From Notamacropus eugenii (Eukaryota; Chordata; Mammalia; Diprotodontia; Macropodidae): 64,000 nucleotides of DNA. The translations under genes and the position numbers were made by a program. Numbering within the stretch: the first letter of the stretch is position 1; every line of letters begins with the position of its first letter. Below, one piece after another: positions 34,507 through 45,150 of this stretch. The notes beneath the pieces were generated by a model. That model saw only the letters and a program-made list of their open reading frames with translations, was not told the origin of the DNA and did not search any database. Location of the stretch: assembly GCF_028372415.1 (NCBI RefSeq), contig NC_092875.1, positions 436,177,377 to 436,241,376 on the forward strand. Reading direction: 5' to 3'.

Positions 34507-35128
34507 GGTTATGATTACTATCTGTGTCTTTCCCTCCGTCCTCTTTCTCCCCGTTTGTGCTTTTAGTTCTCCCTTCTCCCTTCCCCTCCATAATAGAGTT
34601 TTAATTTTTGACCACCATCTCCCTCAGTCTTCCCTTACTTCTTTCCACCACCCTCCCTTTTACTGCCCTTTACCCTTACTACTTCTTCCCTCCCTTTTGC
34701 CTTCCCCTCCCCTTTATTTCACCCTTGTCCTCCTACTGTCTATAGAGCTAGTTAGATTTATATACTTAATTAAGTTTGTTGTTCCCTCCTTGACCAAATC
34801 AGATGAGAGTACTTCTCAAAAAATGCTCATCTCCCTCCCCTCTTTCCCTCTACTGTAATATGATTTTATATTTCTTCCTGTGATGTAATTTATCATTTTC
34901 TGCTTCCTCCTTTTCACATCTCCTGTTACAATCCCTTTGCATGCTTAAATCACATTTTTATAATCACATAATTTACTTTGTACTCATTCCCTCTATCTCT
35001 GTGTATGCCTTTTATATTTCATAATAGATGTACAATTCTCAAGATTAACAAATATCATCTTCCCTTATATGGAGGTAAACAGTTTGCCCTAATTGAGTAA
35101 CAAGTTTTGTTTTCCCCTGTTTACCTTT

Positions 35129-36235
35129 TTATGCCTCTTTTGAGACCTGTGTTTGAAAATCGATTTTTCTCTTGAGTTCTGGCCTTTTTATCAGGAAGGT
35201 CTGGAAATCCCTTATTTCATTGAATGTCCATCTCTTTGCCTGAAATGTTATGCTGAACTTTGCTGGGTAATTGATCCTTGGTTGTAGTCCCAACTCCTTT
35301 GCCTTATGGAATGTCATATTCCAATTCCTTTGATCATTTAATGTAGAAGCTGAAAGGTCCTGTGTGATACTGACTGTAGCTCCTCGATATTTGAATGGTT
35401 TCTTTCTAGCTGCCTATAGTATTTTCTCCTTCAGTTGATAGTTCTGGAATTTGGCAACAATATTTCTTGGTGTTTTTAGTTTGAGATTCCTTTTGGGAGG
35501 TGAATGGTGGATTTCTTTGATGACTATTTTGCCCTCTGAGTCTAGCACTTCTGGGCAGTTTTCCTTGATGATTTCTTGGAAGATATTGTCCAAACTCTTT
35601 TTTTAATCACGGCTTTCTGGTAGGCCAATAATTCTTAAATTTTCTCTCCTGGATCTATTTTCCAGGTCTGTTGTTTTTCCAATTAGATATTTTACATTTT
35701 CTTCTATCTTTTTACTCTTCAGTTTTTCTTTGACTGATTCTTGATGTCTTATAGAGTCATTTGCTTCTACTTGTCCAATTCCAATTTTCATGAAATTGTT
35801 TTCTTCAATCAACTTTTGCATCTCCTTTTCCATCTGTTCAATTATTACTTTTAAGAAATTATTTTCACCAGTTAGTTTTTGTACTTTTCCATTTGTCCAA
35901 TTTTCCCAGTTAGGGTTTGTGCTTCCTTTTCCATTTGTTCAATTTTCCTTCTTAAAGAGCTATTCTCTTCAGTTAATTCTTTTTTCATACTTTTAAAATG
36001 ATTTGTCATTTTTTTCTTCTATTTCCTTCTTCATCTGTTCCAGGAGTGCTTTTTGTGCTTGCTACCAGCTCATAGTCCCTTCTGAAGTTTCTGAATACTG
36101 TCTCAATACTGACCTCTTTGGTACTTATGTTTTGGTCCTAACCCCCATAGAAAGATTCTATGGTCTTTTCCTTCCTCCTTTGCTTCTTGCTTTTGATGGT
36201 GAAGTTTTGTGTGTTGTGGCCTCTGGTTCTTTCAG
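35129..36235 (-). pseudogene. L1 ORF1 pseudogene (RNA-binding coiled-coil protein)
   Basis: ORF1p forms trimers through a coiled coil and coats the L1 RNA. The C-terminal domain is visible at 35129-35317 ('YPAKFSITFQAKRWTFNE', 'DFQTQVSKEA' then stop). The RRM start is at 35603-35833 ('ENLRIIGLPESRD' after 'TTDLENRSRR'). Upstream come repeated 'EQMEKE.QKL.EENN.LK'-type units of coiled coil up to about 36 kb. Several stops interrupt it and the true start is not clear. Confidence 0.8.
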
Positions 36236-36699
36236 CTAGAAGCTAAAGAACCTGGTGCTGAGCTGGCTGGTGTGAGAAAGTGAAGGCAGGTGAATTCTGT
36301 TTGTATTTGCCTGGATTAACCCTGGAGCTAGCTTTTAAGTGTGGGGGAGGGGTGGTCTGGTCATAGGGGATCTCCTCAGCTGAGCTAGAGCAGAGGCAAG
36401 CTCAGAGTTTGGTGATCCTGGCTGCCTTTCCGTTTCCCCTGGAGTGCTGAGGCACACCTGGGTCCTAGTGCAAGGCTCTACTCCCCTGGGCTCCAGAGCT
36501 CCTCTCCTCTGGTTTGCTGAAGTGGGGCTGTTGCCACAGTAAGAAGAATATTCCTACCCTCAGGTGTTATGAGACACCCCTTCTGCTGATCCCACTGATC
36601 TAGGATTTTTCTGGGGAAATATTTTATGATTCTTTCAAGGTCAGTTAGGGGAGGGGGAAAGAGCATTTACCAATCACTCTGCCATTTTGGCTCTTGGAA

Positions 36700-37130
36700 G
36701 TTCAACTAGGTGACTTACAGACATTTAATCTGTGAGCTGAATGTCTCAGGAGCAGCTGCTGCAGAAATTCCTGGGGCTTCATCCATGGCTGTCACTCATT
36801 TGGCTCTGCTTGTCTCTCACCCTGAGCTGCTATCCCGCTGTGCTGCTGCTTGTCAGACTGCCCCGGGGCTTTCCTGCTTGGTCCTGCCACGGCTGGGAGG
36901 CACTGTGCTGTGTGCTGTGAGTTGTGAGTTCTTCCACCCCCGTGGAAAAGATTCTTCCTGCTGATCTTTCAGTCTGTCCTGTGCTGTAAAACTGCCACAG
37001 TCTGTCTCATTTTGGATTCTACACCTCCAAAATTTGGTCAGATTCTCTTTTTAGAGGTATCTGAGGGAGTTTGTCTAAGAGTTTAGATGAGTAGTTGCTC
37101 TCACTCTCCCATCTTGGCTTCACCCCCTCA
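36700..37130 (-). mobile_element. L1 5' UTR fragment (second 5' end)
   Basis: GC-richer block with 'ctgctgcagaaattcctggg', 'aaagattcttcctgctgatc', 'tttcagtctgtcctgtgctg' and 'aaaactgccacagtctgtct', ending 'ctcccatcttggcttcaccc'. That ending is the reverse complement of an L1 start. It sits directly behind the 5' end of the large L1 and carries no ORF1. Confidence 0.75.
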
Positions 37131-38312
37131 GTGAGCTTTTGAACCTCCTTTTCCCCTTAGCCTATTCTGATGTTTAAAGCATTCTTCTCCTCATTGACTT
37201 TTTGGAACTCCTTTGCCATTTGGGTTAGTCTGTTTTTCAAGGTGTTATTTTCTTCGGCATTTTTTTGGGGTCTCCTTTAGCAAGCTGTTGACTCGCTTCT
37301 CGTGATTTTCTTGCATCACTCTTATTTCTCTTTCCAATTTTTCCACTATCTTTCTTACTTGATTTTGAAAATCCTTGTTGAGGTCTTCCATGGCCTGAGA
37401 CCATTGCATATATTTTTTGGAGGTTTTGGATGTAGAAACCTTTGCTTTGATGTCTTCCTCTGATGATATGCTTTGTTCTTCCTCATCTGAAAGGCTGGAA
37501 GAAAATACCTGTTCACCAAGAAAGTAATCTTCTATAGTCTTATTTTTTCCCTTTTTTGGGCATTTTCCCAGCCAGTTACTTGACTTTTGAGTCCTTTTTC
37601 AAGTGGAGGGTATACTCTAGGGATGTATAAGTTCTCAGTTCCTCCTAGGTGGCACGATCAAGGGAGAGGAGTTTACCGCTCTTCTGGCCTGTGCTCTTGT
37701 CTGGGGGCAACCACAAGCTTTTTTGCCTAGGATCAGAGAGTAGAATTCCCTCTCCAGAACCTCCATTAGCTCCACCACACCAGTGCTCTTCCTCACCCCA
37801 GGACTGCCACTCAGGATTGAGACTCAGATTGGCTACTTGATTCTGCCAGGGTCTTTAGGCTGAGGGCTCCAAAAATGAATGCTGCTATGGCTACCACTGC
37901 CCTGGGGTTAGGGCTGCCACCCCCCTCCCTCCACTCTCCCTTCTCACCCAGGTGAAAGATCTTTCTCACTGATCTTTGAAACTGTCTGTGGCATTTGTGG
38001 GTTGAGAAATCTGGGAACTACAGCTGCTACCTGTGATTCTGTGCCCTGAAACCTGCTCCAGTCCTGTCCCCGCTGCACTGCATGGCCAAGGCTGGGCTGC
38101 AATCTGCTCCAGGCCTGGTGCAATAGACCTTTCCTGCTGGCCTTCCAGGCTGTCTTGTGCTGGAAATCTCTTTCACTCTGTCATTTTGTGGCTTCTGCTG
38201 CTTTATAATTTGTTTAGAGACATTTTTTACAGGTATTTTATGGGCTTTGGGGGTAGAGCTAGAACATGTCTGTCCTTCTACTCCACCATCTTGGCTCTGC
38301 CCCCCCCACTTG
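37131..38312 (-). mobile_element. L1/HAL1 5' part: ORF1 N-terminus and 5' UTR (third 5' end)
   Basis: On the minus strand it begins at the 'ccatcttggctctgcccccc' end (38.31 kb). The 5' UTR has 'cttccaggctgtcttgtgct' and 'tttgtttagagacatttttt', matching the HAL1-like copy at 58.5 kb. The ORF1 N-terminus follows ('ggccatgg' and 'gcatcactcttatttctctt' blocks at 37.3-37.4 kb). It stops in the coiled-coil region at 37.14 kb. It could belong to an L1 or a HAL1-like copy. Confidence 0.75.
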
Positions 38313-38544
38313 TATTTTTTTATACTCACTTCTTTCTAAAATAGGATTGTTGACCCATGTAAAGCTACTTCCTTTAGCAAAGCAGATCAAAGAATCTGTT
38401 CTAGCAGCCCACCCTGTGTGCTCGTGTGGTTGCTAATACACTGGCCAAAACAACAAGTCTTGTGAAAAGGAATAACAAAACCTCATGTGACTGGATTGAG
38501 GGGAGAGGCTTTCTATTACTCTTATAAATCTCTTAATTCAAAAC
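38313..38544. other. Short unassigned spacer
   Basis: About 230 bases between L1 pieces with no recognised repeat; it may be original intron sequence. Confidence 0.4.
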
Positions 38545-40140
38545 TTTGAGATACAGATCTAGTAGTAGTATTGCCGGGTCAATGGCTAAGTACAGTTGTA
38601 TATTTCTTTGGGCTCTCCAGAATGATTGAGCTAATTCACAACTCCAGCATTGCATTAGTGTCTCAATTTTTCCACATCCCCTCCAGTATTTTTCATTTTC
38701 CATTTCTGTCATGTTAGCCAGTCTTATTTGTGTGAGGTGGTATCCCAGAGTTGTTTTAATTTGCTTTTCTCTAATCGGTAGTTATTTAGAGCATTTTTCA
38801 TATGTCTATGGATGGCTTTAGTTTCTTATTCTGAAAATTGCCTGTTTATATCCTTTAACTATTTATCAATTGGAGAATGACTTATAGTCTTATAAATTTG
38901 ACTCAGTTCTCTACATATTTGCGAAATTAGTGTTTATTGGAGAAATTCCTACCTAATTCCTACCTACCTCCCCCATCCCCCCATTTCCTGCTTTCTTTCT
39001 AATTTTGGCTGCAAAATCTTTAAAATTTTATGTATAACCTCTTCTCTTAGCCATCGATTTGACAGGTACATTTTTCCATGTTCCCCTAATTTACTTATTT
39101 CATCCTTTATGTGAAAATCATTTATCTATCTTGACCTTATCTTGTTATATGATGTCAGATGTTGGTCTATGCTTGCTTTCTTCCAAACTGCTTTCCAGTT
39201 TTCCCAACAGTTTTTGTCAAATTATGAGTTCTTACCCCCAAAGCTTGGATCTTCGGTCTACTGAACAGTAGAGTACTATGGCCATTTAGTACTATGTAGT
39301 GTGGTTCTATTCTATTCTGGTAATCCACTCTATTTCTTACTCAGTACTAGATTGTTTTCATGATTACCACTTTGTAATATAGTTTGAAATCTGTTATTAT
39401 TAAGCCACCTTCCTTCACATTTTTTTCATTGATTCTCATGATATTCTTGAGTTTATGTTCTTCCAGATGAATTTTGTTATTATTTTTTCTAACTCTATAA
39501 ATTAATTCTCTAGCAATTTGTTTGGTATGGCACTGAATAAGTAAATTAACCTAGTGTAGAATTTTCACTTTTAAATTGATTCAGCCTACACATAAACAAT
39601 TAATATTTCTCTAGTTGTTTAGGTCTGTCTTTATTTGTGTGAAAAGTGTTTTATAATTGTGTTCATATAGTCCCTGAGTTTGTTTTGATAGGTAGACTCC
39701 CAAGTATTTTCTATTGTCTGTTGTTATTATGAATGGAATTTCTTTTTCTATCTCTTTCTTCTGGATTTTGTTGGTAGCATATAGAAATGCTGATGGTTTA
39801 TTTTATATCCTGCAACTTTGCTAAAGTTGTTTCAACTAGTTTTTCAGTTGATGTCTAGTATTCTCTAAGTGTACTGCCATATTATCTGTAAAGAGTGATT
39901 GCGTTGCTTCCTTATTTCCTATTTTTATTCTATTTCTTTTTCTTGTCTTATTGCTATACCTATAATTTCTAAAATAATATTGAATAATAGTGGTGATAAT
40001 GGGCATCTTTTTTTCACCCCTGGTTTTATTGGGAAGGCTTTAAGTTTATTTCCCCATAATAGATAATGCTTGTTCTTGGTTTTAGATAGATCCTACGTGT
40101 TTTAAGAAGGGCTCCATTTATTCCTAGTTTCATCATATTA
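38545..40140 (-). mobile_element. Old L1 ORF2 fragment
   Basis: It runs parallel to the ORF2 of the large L1: 'agtattgccgggtcaatggc', 'ccatttctgtcatgttagcc', 'atttatcaattggagaatga', 'ttccagatgaattttgttat', 'tcacccctggttttattggg'. It is much more diverged than the neighbour and holds no long open frame, so it is an older insertion. Confidence 0.85.
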
Positions 40141-40464
40141 GCAGGAGTTTTGTGTCTTCAGAGGTATTAAGACAAAGCTTCTATGTCTATACAAAGTCAT
40201 GAGGTAGGATCAGTTTCCATCCTAGTTTGTGTCATGAAAAGAGCTAGACTTGTCATTAAAGGATCATGTGTCATTGGTTTTTTTGTGGTTTTTTTGCCCT
40301 CATCAAATATCTGTTCCCCTCCCTTTCCCTCACAAAAAGTTGTACTTCTTTTATTGAATGTTATTAAGTCAGCCAGGACATGCTGGTAAGTGTCTAACAT
40401 GGCATTCAACAATCCATTTCATCTGCGTTATTAACATTTTCTCAATCATTTTCTTAAGTTTACC

Positions 40465-40647
40465 CAGAAGTATCAAACTCAGAACTCTTGAAAACTCTTT
40501 TGACAGGACCAGATTAAAATTCATATGAGAAATGCTTAACAAAATAAATAAAAATGCAACACAACAGAGATAATACTAATTTGTGTTTTTCTAAGTCAGT
40601 TTGTGGCTAGCAGGGATCTAGGTTTCTATTTGAGTCTGATACCAATG
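40465..40647. mobile_element. hAT-type non-autonomous DNA transposon
   Basis: Ends 'cagaagtatcaaactca' and, reversed, 'cattggtatcagactca' agree at most positions. The interior ('gaccagattaaaattcata', 'aaataaataaaaatgcaac', 'aatttgtgtttttctaagtc') matches the family of the copy at 22.2 kb. The right flank 'gtctagac' fits a hAT target, but a matching left duplication is not visible. Confidence 0.65.
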
Positions 40648-41569
40648 GTCTAGACAACAAAACAAATCAAGCCCTGATTTATACATTTGCTCATTTATGA
40701 GGCATGAATGCTCATGCTGAAAATATGATAATCAATTCTTGAGTTTTTAATCAGCTGGCTCCAGCATACCCCTTGCATCATCAGCTTAAGGCTTTACCGA
40801 TCCTTGCTTAAATGATCAGAAGAGTGACTCATTTGAAAGGAAAGTCAGAACTCTGAAATCTCTTCTTGGAGCAATATTGGCAACAATATAGTGTGGAATA
40901 TGATGATGGTTTTTAAAAAGTTGAAATTGTCATAGATATAATATTTAAAGTGGAAATTATTTCTCTACTTGGTTAGATGTGGTGCTTCATCATTGGGAGT
41001 ATTTCTGCTTCCCCTTCCAAATTTTATCTCATCTTTGCTTTATGATTCTGTTTGATTTTTGCCTATGTCTTTGCTCAAGTCACCCATAGAGGATATATCC
41101 AAGGCAGTGGAGGCCTTCCTCTGTTCTTTTAATGTCTTGTGGCATTTGTGTAGCCTTCCATTCTTTATTGTCACTACACAACTGCATTTCCCTTCTGATA
41201 CATGTCCTAAATGGTGTCTTTTATATCACTTCTCATGTGTCAATTTCTCTTGTTCAGTAATATACAAGGGAATAGTACCCTTCCTTCCCTGAAGCCTGAA
41301 AGAGGAAGAACTAAAACTCTGTGCCTCACTGTTTGTCTTATTAATGAGATTCATTGATTTCTGCTAAACTAGTGTAAATGAAAAGTACCAGGAAGTAAGT
41401 TCTTGCTTAGGGACTTGTTCACCAGTAATTACTAAAAGTAGATACGTCTCCTTGCTAAGTTGCATTATACCAATGAATTTCTTCTTTACAGCTCTGGCTA
41501 CATAGTAGTTTTTTTGAACTGCATGATTTTAGTCAGAAAAAACTTTGTATTGAACTAAGGAAAATTTAG
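40648..41569. other. Unassigned intron/intergene DNA
   Basis: No exon or repeat was recognised. Confidence 0.45.
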
Positions 41570-41815
41570 GAGGGGTGGTGGTAAGCTAGATGATTAAGAG
41601 TGCTAGACTCTTCAGTCAGGAACATCTGGGCTGCAGACACTTCTGAATTTTGTGACCCCAGAATATAACATTTTCAGTCTCACTTTCTTCATATGTAAAA
41701 TAGAGGTAATAACATTACCTATTTCCCAGGGCTATTGTGAGGATTGAATGAAATGATATATATGCAGTGCTTCAGAAAACTTAAAACACTCCATAAATGG
41801 TAGACATTATTTATA
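41570..41815 (+). mobile_element. Diverged marsupial SINE
   Basis: 'ggtggtggtaagctagatga', 'cttcagtcaggaacatctgg', 'tcatatgtaaaatagaggta', 'gggctattgtgaggattgaa', and a tail 'cataaatggtagacattatt'. Plus strand. Confidence 0.7.
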
Positions 41816-42029
41816 ATATCTTATAACAACATATACTTATGTTGTTAAAAGTGTCTCAGGTATATTGCTGGTGAAGTTATGAATTGGTCTAGCTCAAGGA
41901 TGGGGAACCTGTCACCCTGAGGTCACATGTGGCCCCCTAGGTCCTCAAGTGCAGTTCTATAACTGAATTCAAACTTCACAAAACAAATCCCCTTAATAAA
42001 CATATTTGTTCTGTAAAACTTGGCCTCAG

Positions 42030-44578
42030 GGGGCAGAGCCAAAATAGCAGAACAGAAGCAGAGACTTGCTAGAGCTCTTTCCCAAGCCCAGGCAAATAGA
42101 GCTGCAGAAACCACAGAATGATGGAATGAAGCAAAGGAAGTGTCTATCACACAGTGCTGGGATCAGGATGCAGTCCAGTGTGGATTACCCCAGCATAGAC
42201 AGGACCTGAGCAGACCTTGGGCAGACTGAATGTCTGGTACCTGTGGTTGTTTCCTGGCTTTACAACCCCAAAACACTGAGGGCACATTGGAAGGTCAGTG
42301 GAAAAAACATGTCGCACCTGTGTAAGAAAGTAGCATGGTCTCACCCTGCCCCAGGGTGGCAAAAGGTGCAGAGTAGCCTGCAGCAGCCACAGTCGCAGCA
42401 GGGGCAGTGGCAGCAGCTGCTTCTGGAGCTCTAGGCCCATAGATTGTGGAGGGGGGACGGATCGAGCAAATGACAGTACACCCTCCCACCCCCACTGGAA
42501 ACAGAGGATTACCTACACAAAGAGCTCAGAAGTCAAGTAAATGGCTAGGGAAATGAGCAAAAACTGGAAAAGAATCAGACTATAGAATCTTACTTTGGTA
42601 ACAAGGAAGACCAAAATAAACAAACAGAAGAAGGCAACAAAGTCAAAACTCCTACATCCAAAGCCTGTTAGGCCATGGAAGAGCTCAAAAAGGATTTTGA
42701 AAATCAAGTAAGAGAAGCAGAGGAAAAATTGGAAAGAGAAATGAGAGTGATGCAAGAAAATCATGAAAAATGAGTTAACTGCTTGCTAAAGGGGACCCAA
42801 AATGCTGAAGAAAATAACACCTTAAAAAAGAGAGCAACCCAAATGGCAAAAGAGATCCAAAAAGCCAATGAGAAGAAAGACTTAAAAAGCAGAATTGGCC
42901 AGATGGGAAAGGAAGTCCAAAAGCTTGCTGAAGAAAATCATCTCTTAAAGATTAGAGTAGAGCAGAAGGAAGTTAATGACTTTATGAAAAATCAAGAAAT
43001 TATAAAACAAAATCAAAGGAATGAAAAAATAGTAGACAATGTGAAATATCTCACTGGAAAAACAACTGACCTGGAAGGTAGATCCAGAAGAGACAATTGA
43101 AAAATTATTGGCCTACCTGAAAACCCTGATCAAGAAAAGAGCCTTTACATCATCTTTCGAGAAATTATCAAGGAAAATTGCCCTGATATTCTGGAATAAG
43201 AGGGTAAAATAGATATTGAAAGAATCCATCAATCACCTCCTGAAAGAGATCCCCAAAAGGAAAACTCCTGGGAATATTGTAATGAAATTCCAGAGCTCCC
43301 AGGCCAAGGAGAAAATATTGCAAGCCACCAGAAAGAAATAATTCGATTATTGTGGAAACATTCAGGATAACATAAGGTCTAACAGCTTCTACATATAGGG
43401 ATCAAAGGGCTTGAAATGTGATATTCCAGAGGTCAAAGGAGCTAAGGTTAATACCAAGAATCACCTACCCAGCAAAACTGAATATACTTCAGGTGGAAAA
43501 ATGATCATTCAGTGAGATAGAGGACTTTCAAGCATTCTTGATGAGAACTGAATGGAAAATTTGACTTTTGAACACAAGAATCAAGAGAACCATGGAAAGG
43601 TAAACAGGGAAGAGGAATCATAAGGAACTTAATAAAGTTGAACTGTTTACATTCCTACATGGAAAGATAATATTTGTAACTCTTAAGACATGTCTCACTA
43701 TTAGGGTAGTTGGAGGGATTATATACGTATAGACAGAGGGCATAGGGTGAATTGAATATGAAGAAGTATTATCTAAAAAAATAAAATTAAGGGGTGAGAG
43801 AGGAATATATTGGGAAAAGAGAAAGGGAGAAATAGAATGGGGTAAATTATCTCTCACAAAAGAGGCAAAAAATGATTTTTCGATGGAGGGGAAGAAGGGG
43901 GAGGTTAGAGGGAAATAGTGAACCTTACTCTCATTGGATTTGGCTTAAGGAGGGAATAACACACACACTCAGTTTGGTATGAAAATCTATCTTACACTAC
44001 AGGAAAGTAGAGGGGAAGGGGATAAGTGGGAGGAGGGTTTGGTTGGGATGATGGAAGGGAGGGCAAAGGAAAGGAGGAGGGAGTAATTAGGGGTAAGCAC
44101 TTTTTAAGAGGGACAGGAGAGAGGGTAGAATAAATGTGGGGATAAGATAGGATGGAAGGAAATATAATTAGTCTTTCACAGCATGACTGTTATGGAAGTG
44201 TTTTGCATGACTACATATGTATATCCTATATCAAATTGCATGCCTTCTTAGTGGGGATAGATGGGGAGAAAGAAAGGGAGAGAAGTTAGAACTCAAGGTT
44301 TTAAAGATGCATGTTAGAAATTGTTTTTACATGCAACTGGAAAATAAGACATACAGGCAATGGGGTATAGAAATCTATCTTGCCTTACTGGAAAATGGAG
44401 GAGAGGGGTATGAGAGAAAGAAGAGGTGTGATAGAAGGGAGGGCAGATGGGGGAAGGAGTAATCACAAAGCATGATGTCTTGCATTAGGTGGAGGGGAGA
44501 GATGGGGACAAAATTCGGAACTCAAAATCTTGTGGAAGTGAGTGTTGAAAATTAAAAATAAATTAAAAAAAAAAACAA
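42030..44578 (+). mobile_element. HAL1-like element (L1 derivative with ORF1 only)
   Basis: The copy is complete in outline: an L1-type start 'ggggcagagccaaaatagca', a 5' UTR with a CAG-rich stretch (42375-42425), ORF1, a purine-rich 3' region and a poly-A tail (44555-44578). No ORF2 sequence lies between ORF1 and the tail. A perfect 15-base duplication, 'aaaacttggcctcag', flanks it at 42015-42029 and 44579-44593, proving target-primed insertion as one unit and fixing its ends. Such half-L1 (HAL1) elements are known in mammals and must borrow ORF2 protein from full L1s. ORF1 is broken, so it is dead. Confidence 0.85.
42556..43620 (+). pseudogene. HAL1-like ORF1 pseudogene
   Basis: The start 'MSKNWKRIRL' runs into a stop, whereas the copy at 58.1 kb reads on. 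The longest open stretch, 42783-43100, shows the coiled coil as repeated units ('QMAKEIQKANEKKDLKSRIG', 'KEVQKLAEENHLLKIRVEQ'). It then has 'VKYLTGKTTDLEGRSRRD', the usual lead-in to the RRM. Beyond a stop, the RRM ('KIIGLPENPD') and the C-terminal domain continue in pieces up to about 43.62 kb. It would bind RNA if intact. Confidence 0.8.
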
Positions 44579-44662
44579 AAAACTTGGCCTCAGTTAAAAG
44601 GCAGCATCTAAGGATCTAGAGGGTTACATGTGGCCTCAAGGCCACAGGTTCCCCATCCCTGG

Positions 44663-45150
44663 TAGCTGTTCTGGAAAGTAATGTGAAACTATACCCCCAA
44701 AGTCACTAAACTGTATGTATCTTTTGACTCACTGATACCACTACTGTAGTAATACACTCCCAGAGATCAAAGAAGGAGGGAAATAAACCTGTACATCCAA
44801 AAATATAACATTATGTTTTGTTATAGCAAACAATGGGAAAACAAAGGGCTGCCCATAAATTGAGGAATGGCTGAAAAAATTATGGCATAGTTGGCGATGG
44901 AATAATAAGTATAATTCTGGCATGCAAAATGCCAAAAGAAATGCATGCTAAAAGGATTAATTTGAACTTATAGAGAGTGAAATGAGCAGAATTGTGGGAT
45001 ACTGAAGAATTATGATTATTAGGACCATGGCTCAAACAACTCCAGAAGGCTGCTTAGAAACCATACTTTTCACTTTGCGGGGTTAATGGACTAGAAGGAC
45101 AGGATGAGGCATGCCCAATGTCTGAATCCACTGTTGTTTTTAATATATTT
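44663..45150 (+). mobile_element. L1 ORF2 3'-end fragment in sense orientation
   Basis: It is plus-strand L1: 'tcttttgactcactgatacc', 'actcccagagatcaaagaag', 'ctgcccataaattgaggaat', 'ggctgaaaaaattatggcat' and 'agagtgaaatgagcagaatt'. These correspond to the last part of ORF2. Strongly diverged, both ends lost. Confidence 0.7.

Larger units (their letters stand above)
30395..36697 (-). mobile_element. Near-full-length L1 LINE
   Basis: From its 5' end (36.7 kb) down it has a GC-richer 5' UTR ending in 'tctgccattttggctct', ORF1, a pyrimidine-rich inter-ORF region (about 34.51-35.13 kb), ORF2 and a 3' UTR. It stops in a T-run near 30396 (the poly-A tail). At 6.3 kb it is about the length of a complete L1. 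Both ORFs carry stops and frameshifts, so it is inactive. It lies antisense to CCDC68. No matching target-site duplication was identified. Confidence 0.9.
41895..44662. mobile_element. Palindromic hAT-like transposon split by a HAL1-like element
   Basis: The left part (41895-42029) and right part (44594-44662) together make a short element. Terminal inverted repeats: 'ggatggggaacctgt' on the left, 'acaggttccccatcc' on the right, perfect over 15 bases. The halves are mirror-like ('cacatgtggccccctaggtc' against 'atctagagggttacatgtgg'), so the whole is near-palindromic. The interior is interrupted at 'aaaacttggcctcag' by the insertion at 42030-44578. It has no coding capacity. Confidence 0.8.

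Noticed and set aside
34274-34858. 194-codon plus-strand open frame
   Set aside because: It is the reverse strand of L1 ORF2 and of the inter-ORF region, not a gene.
40465-40655. Target-site duplication for the hAT element at 40.5 kb
   Set aside because: The left 8-mer 'agtttacc' does not match the right 'gtctagac' well enough to claim one.
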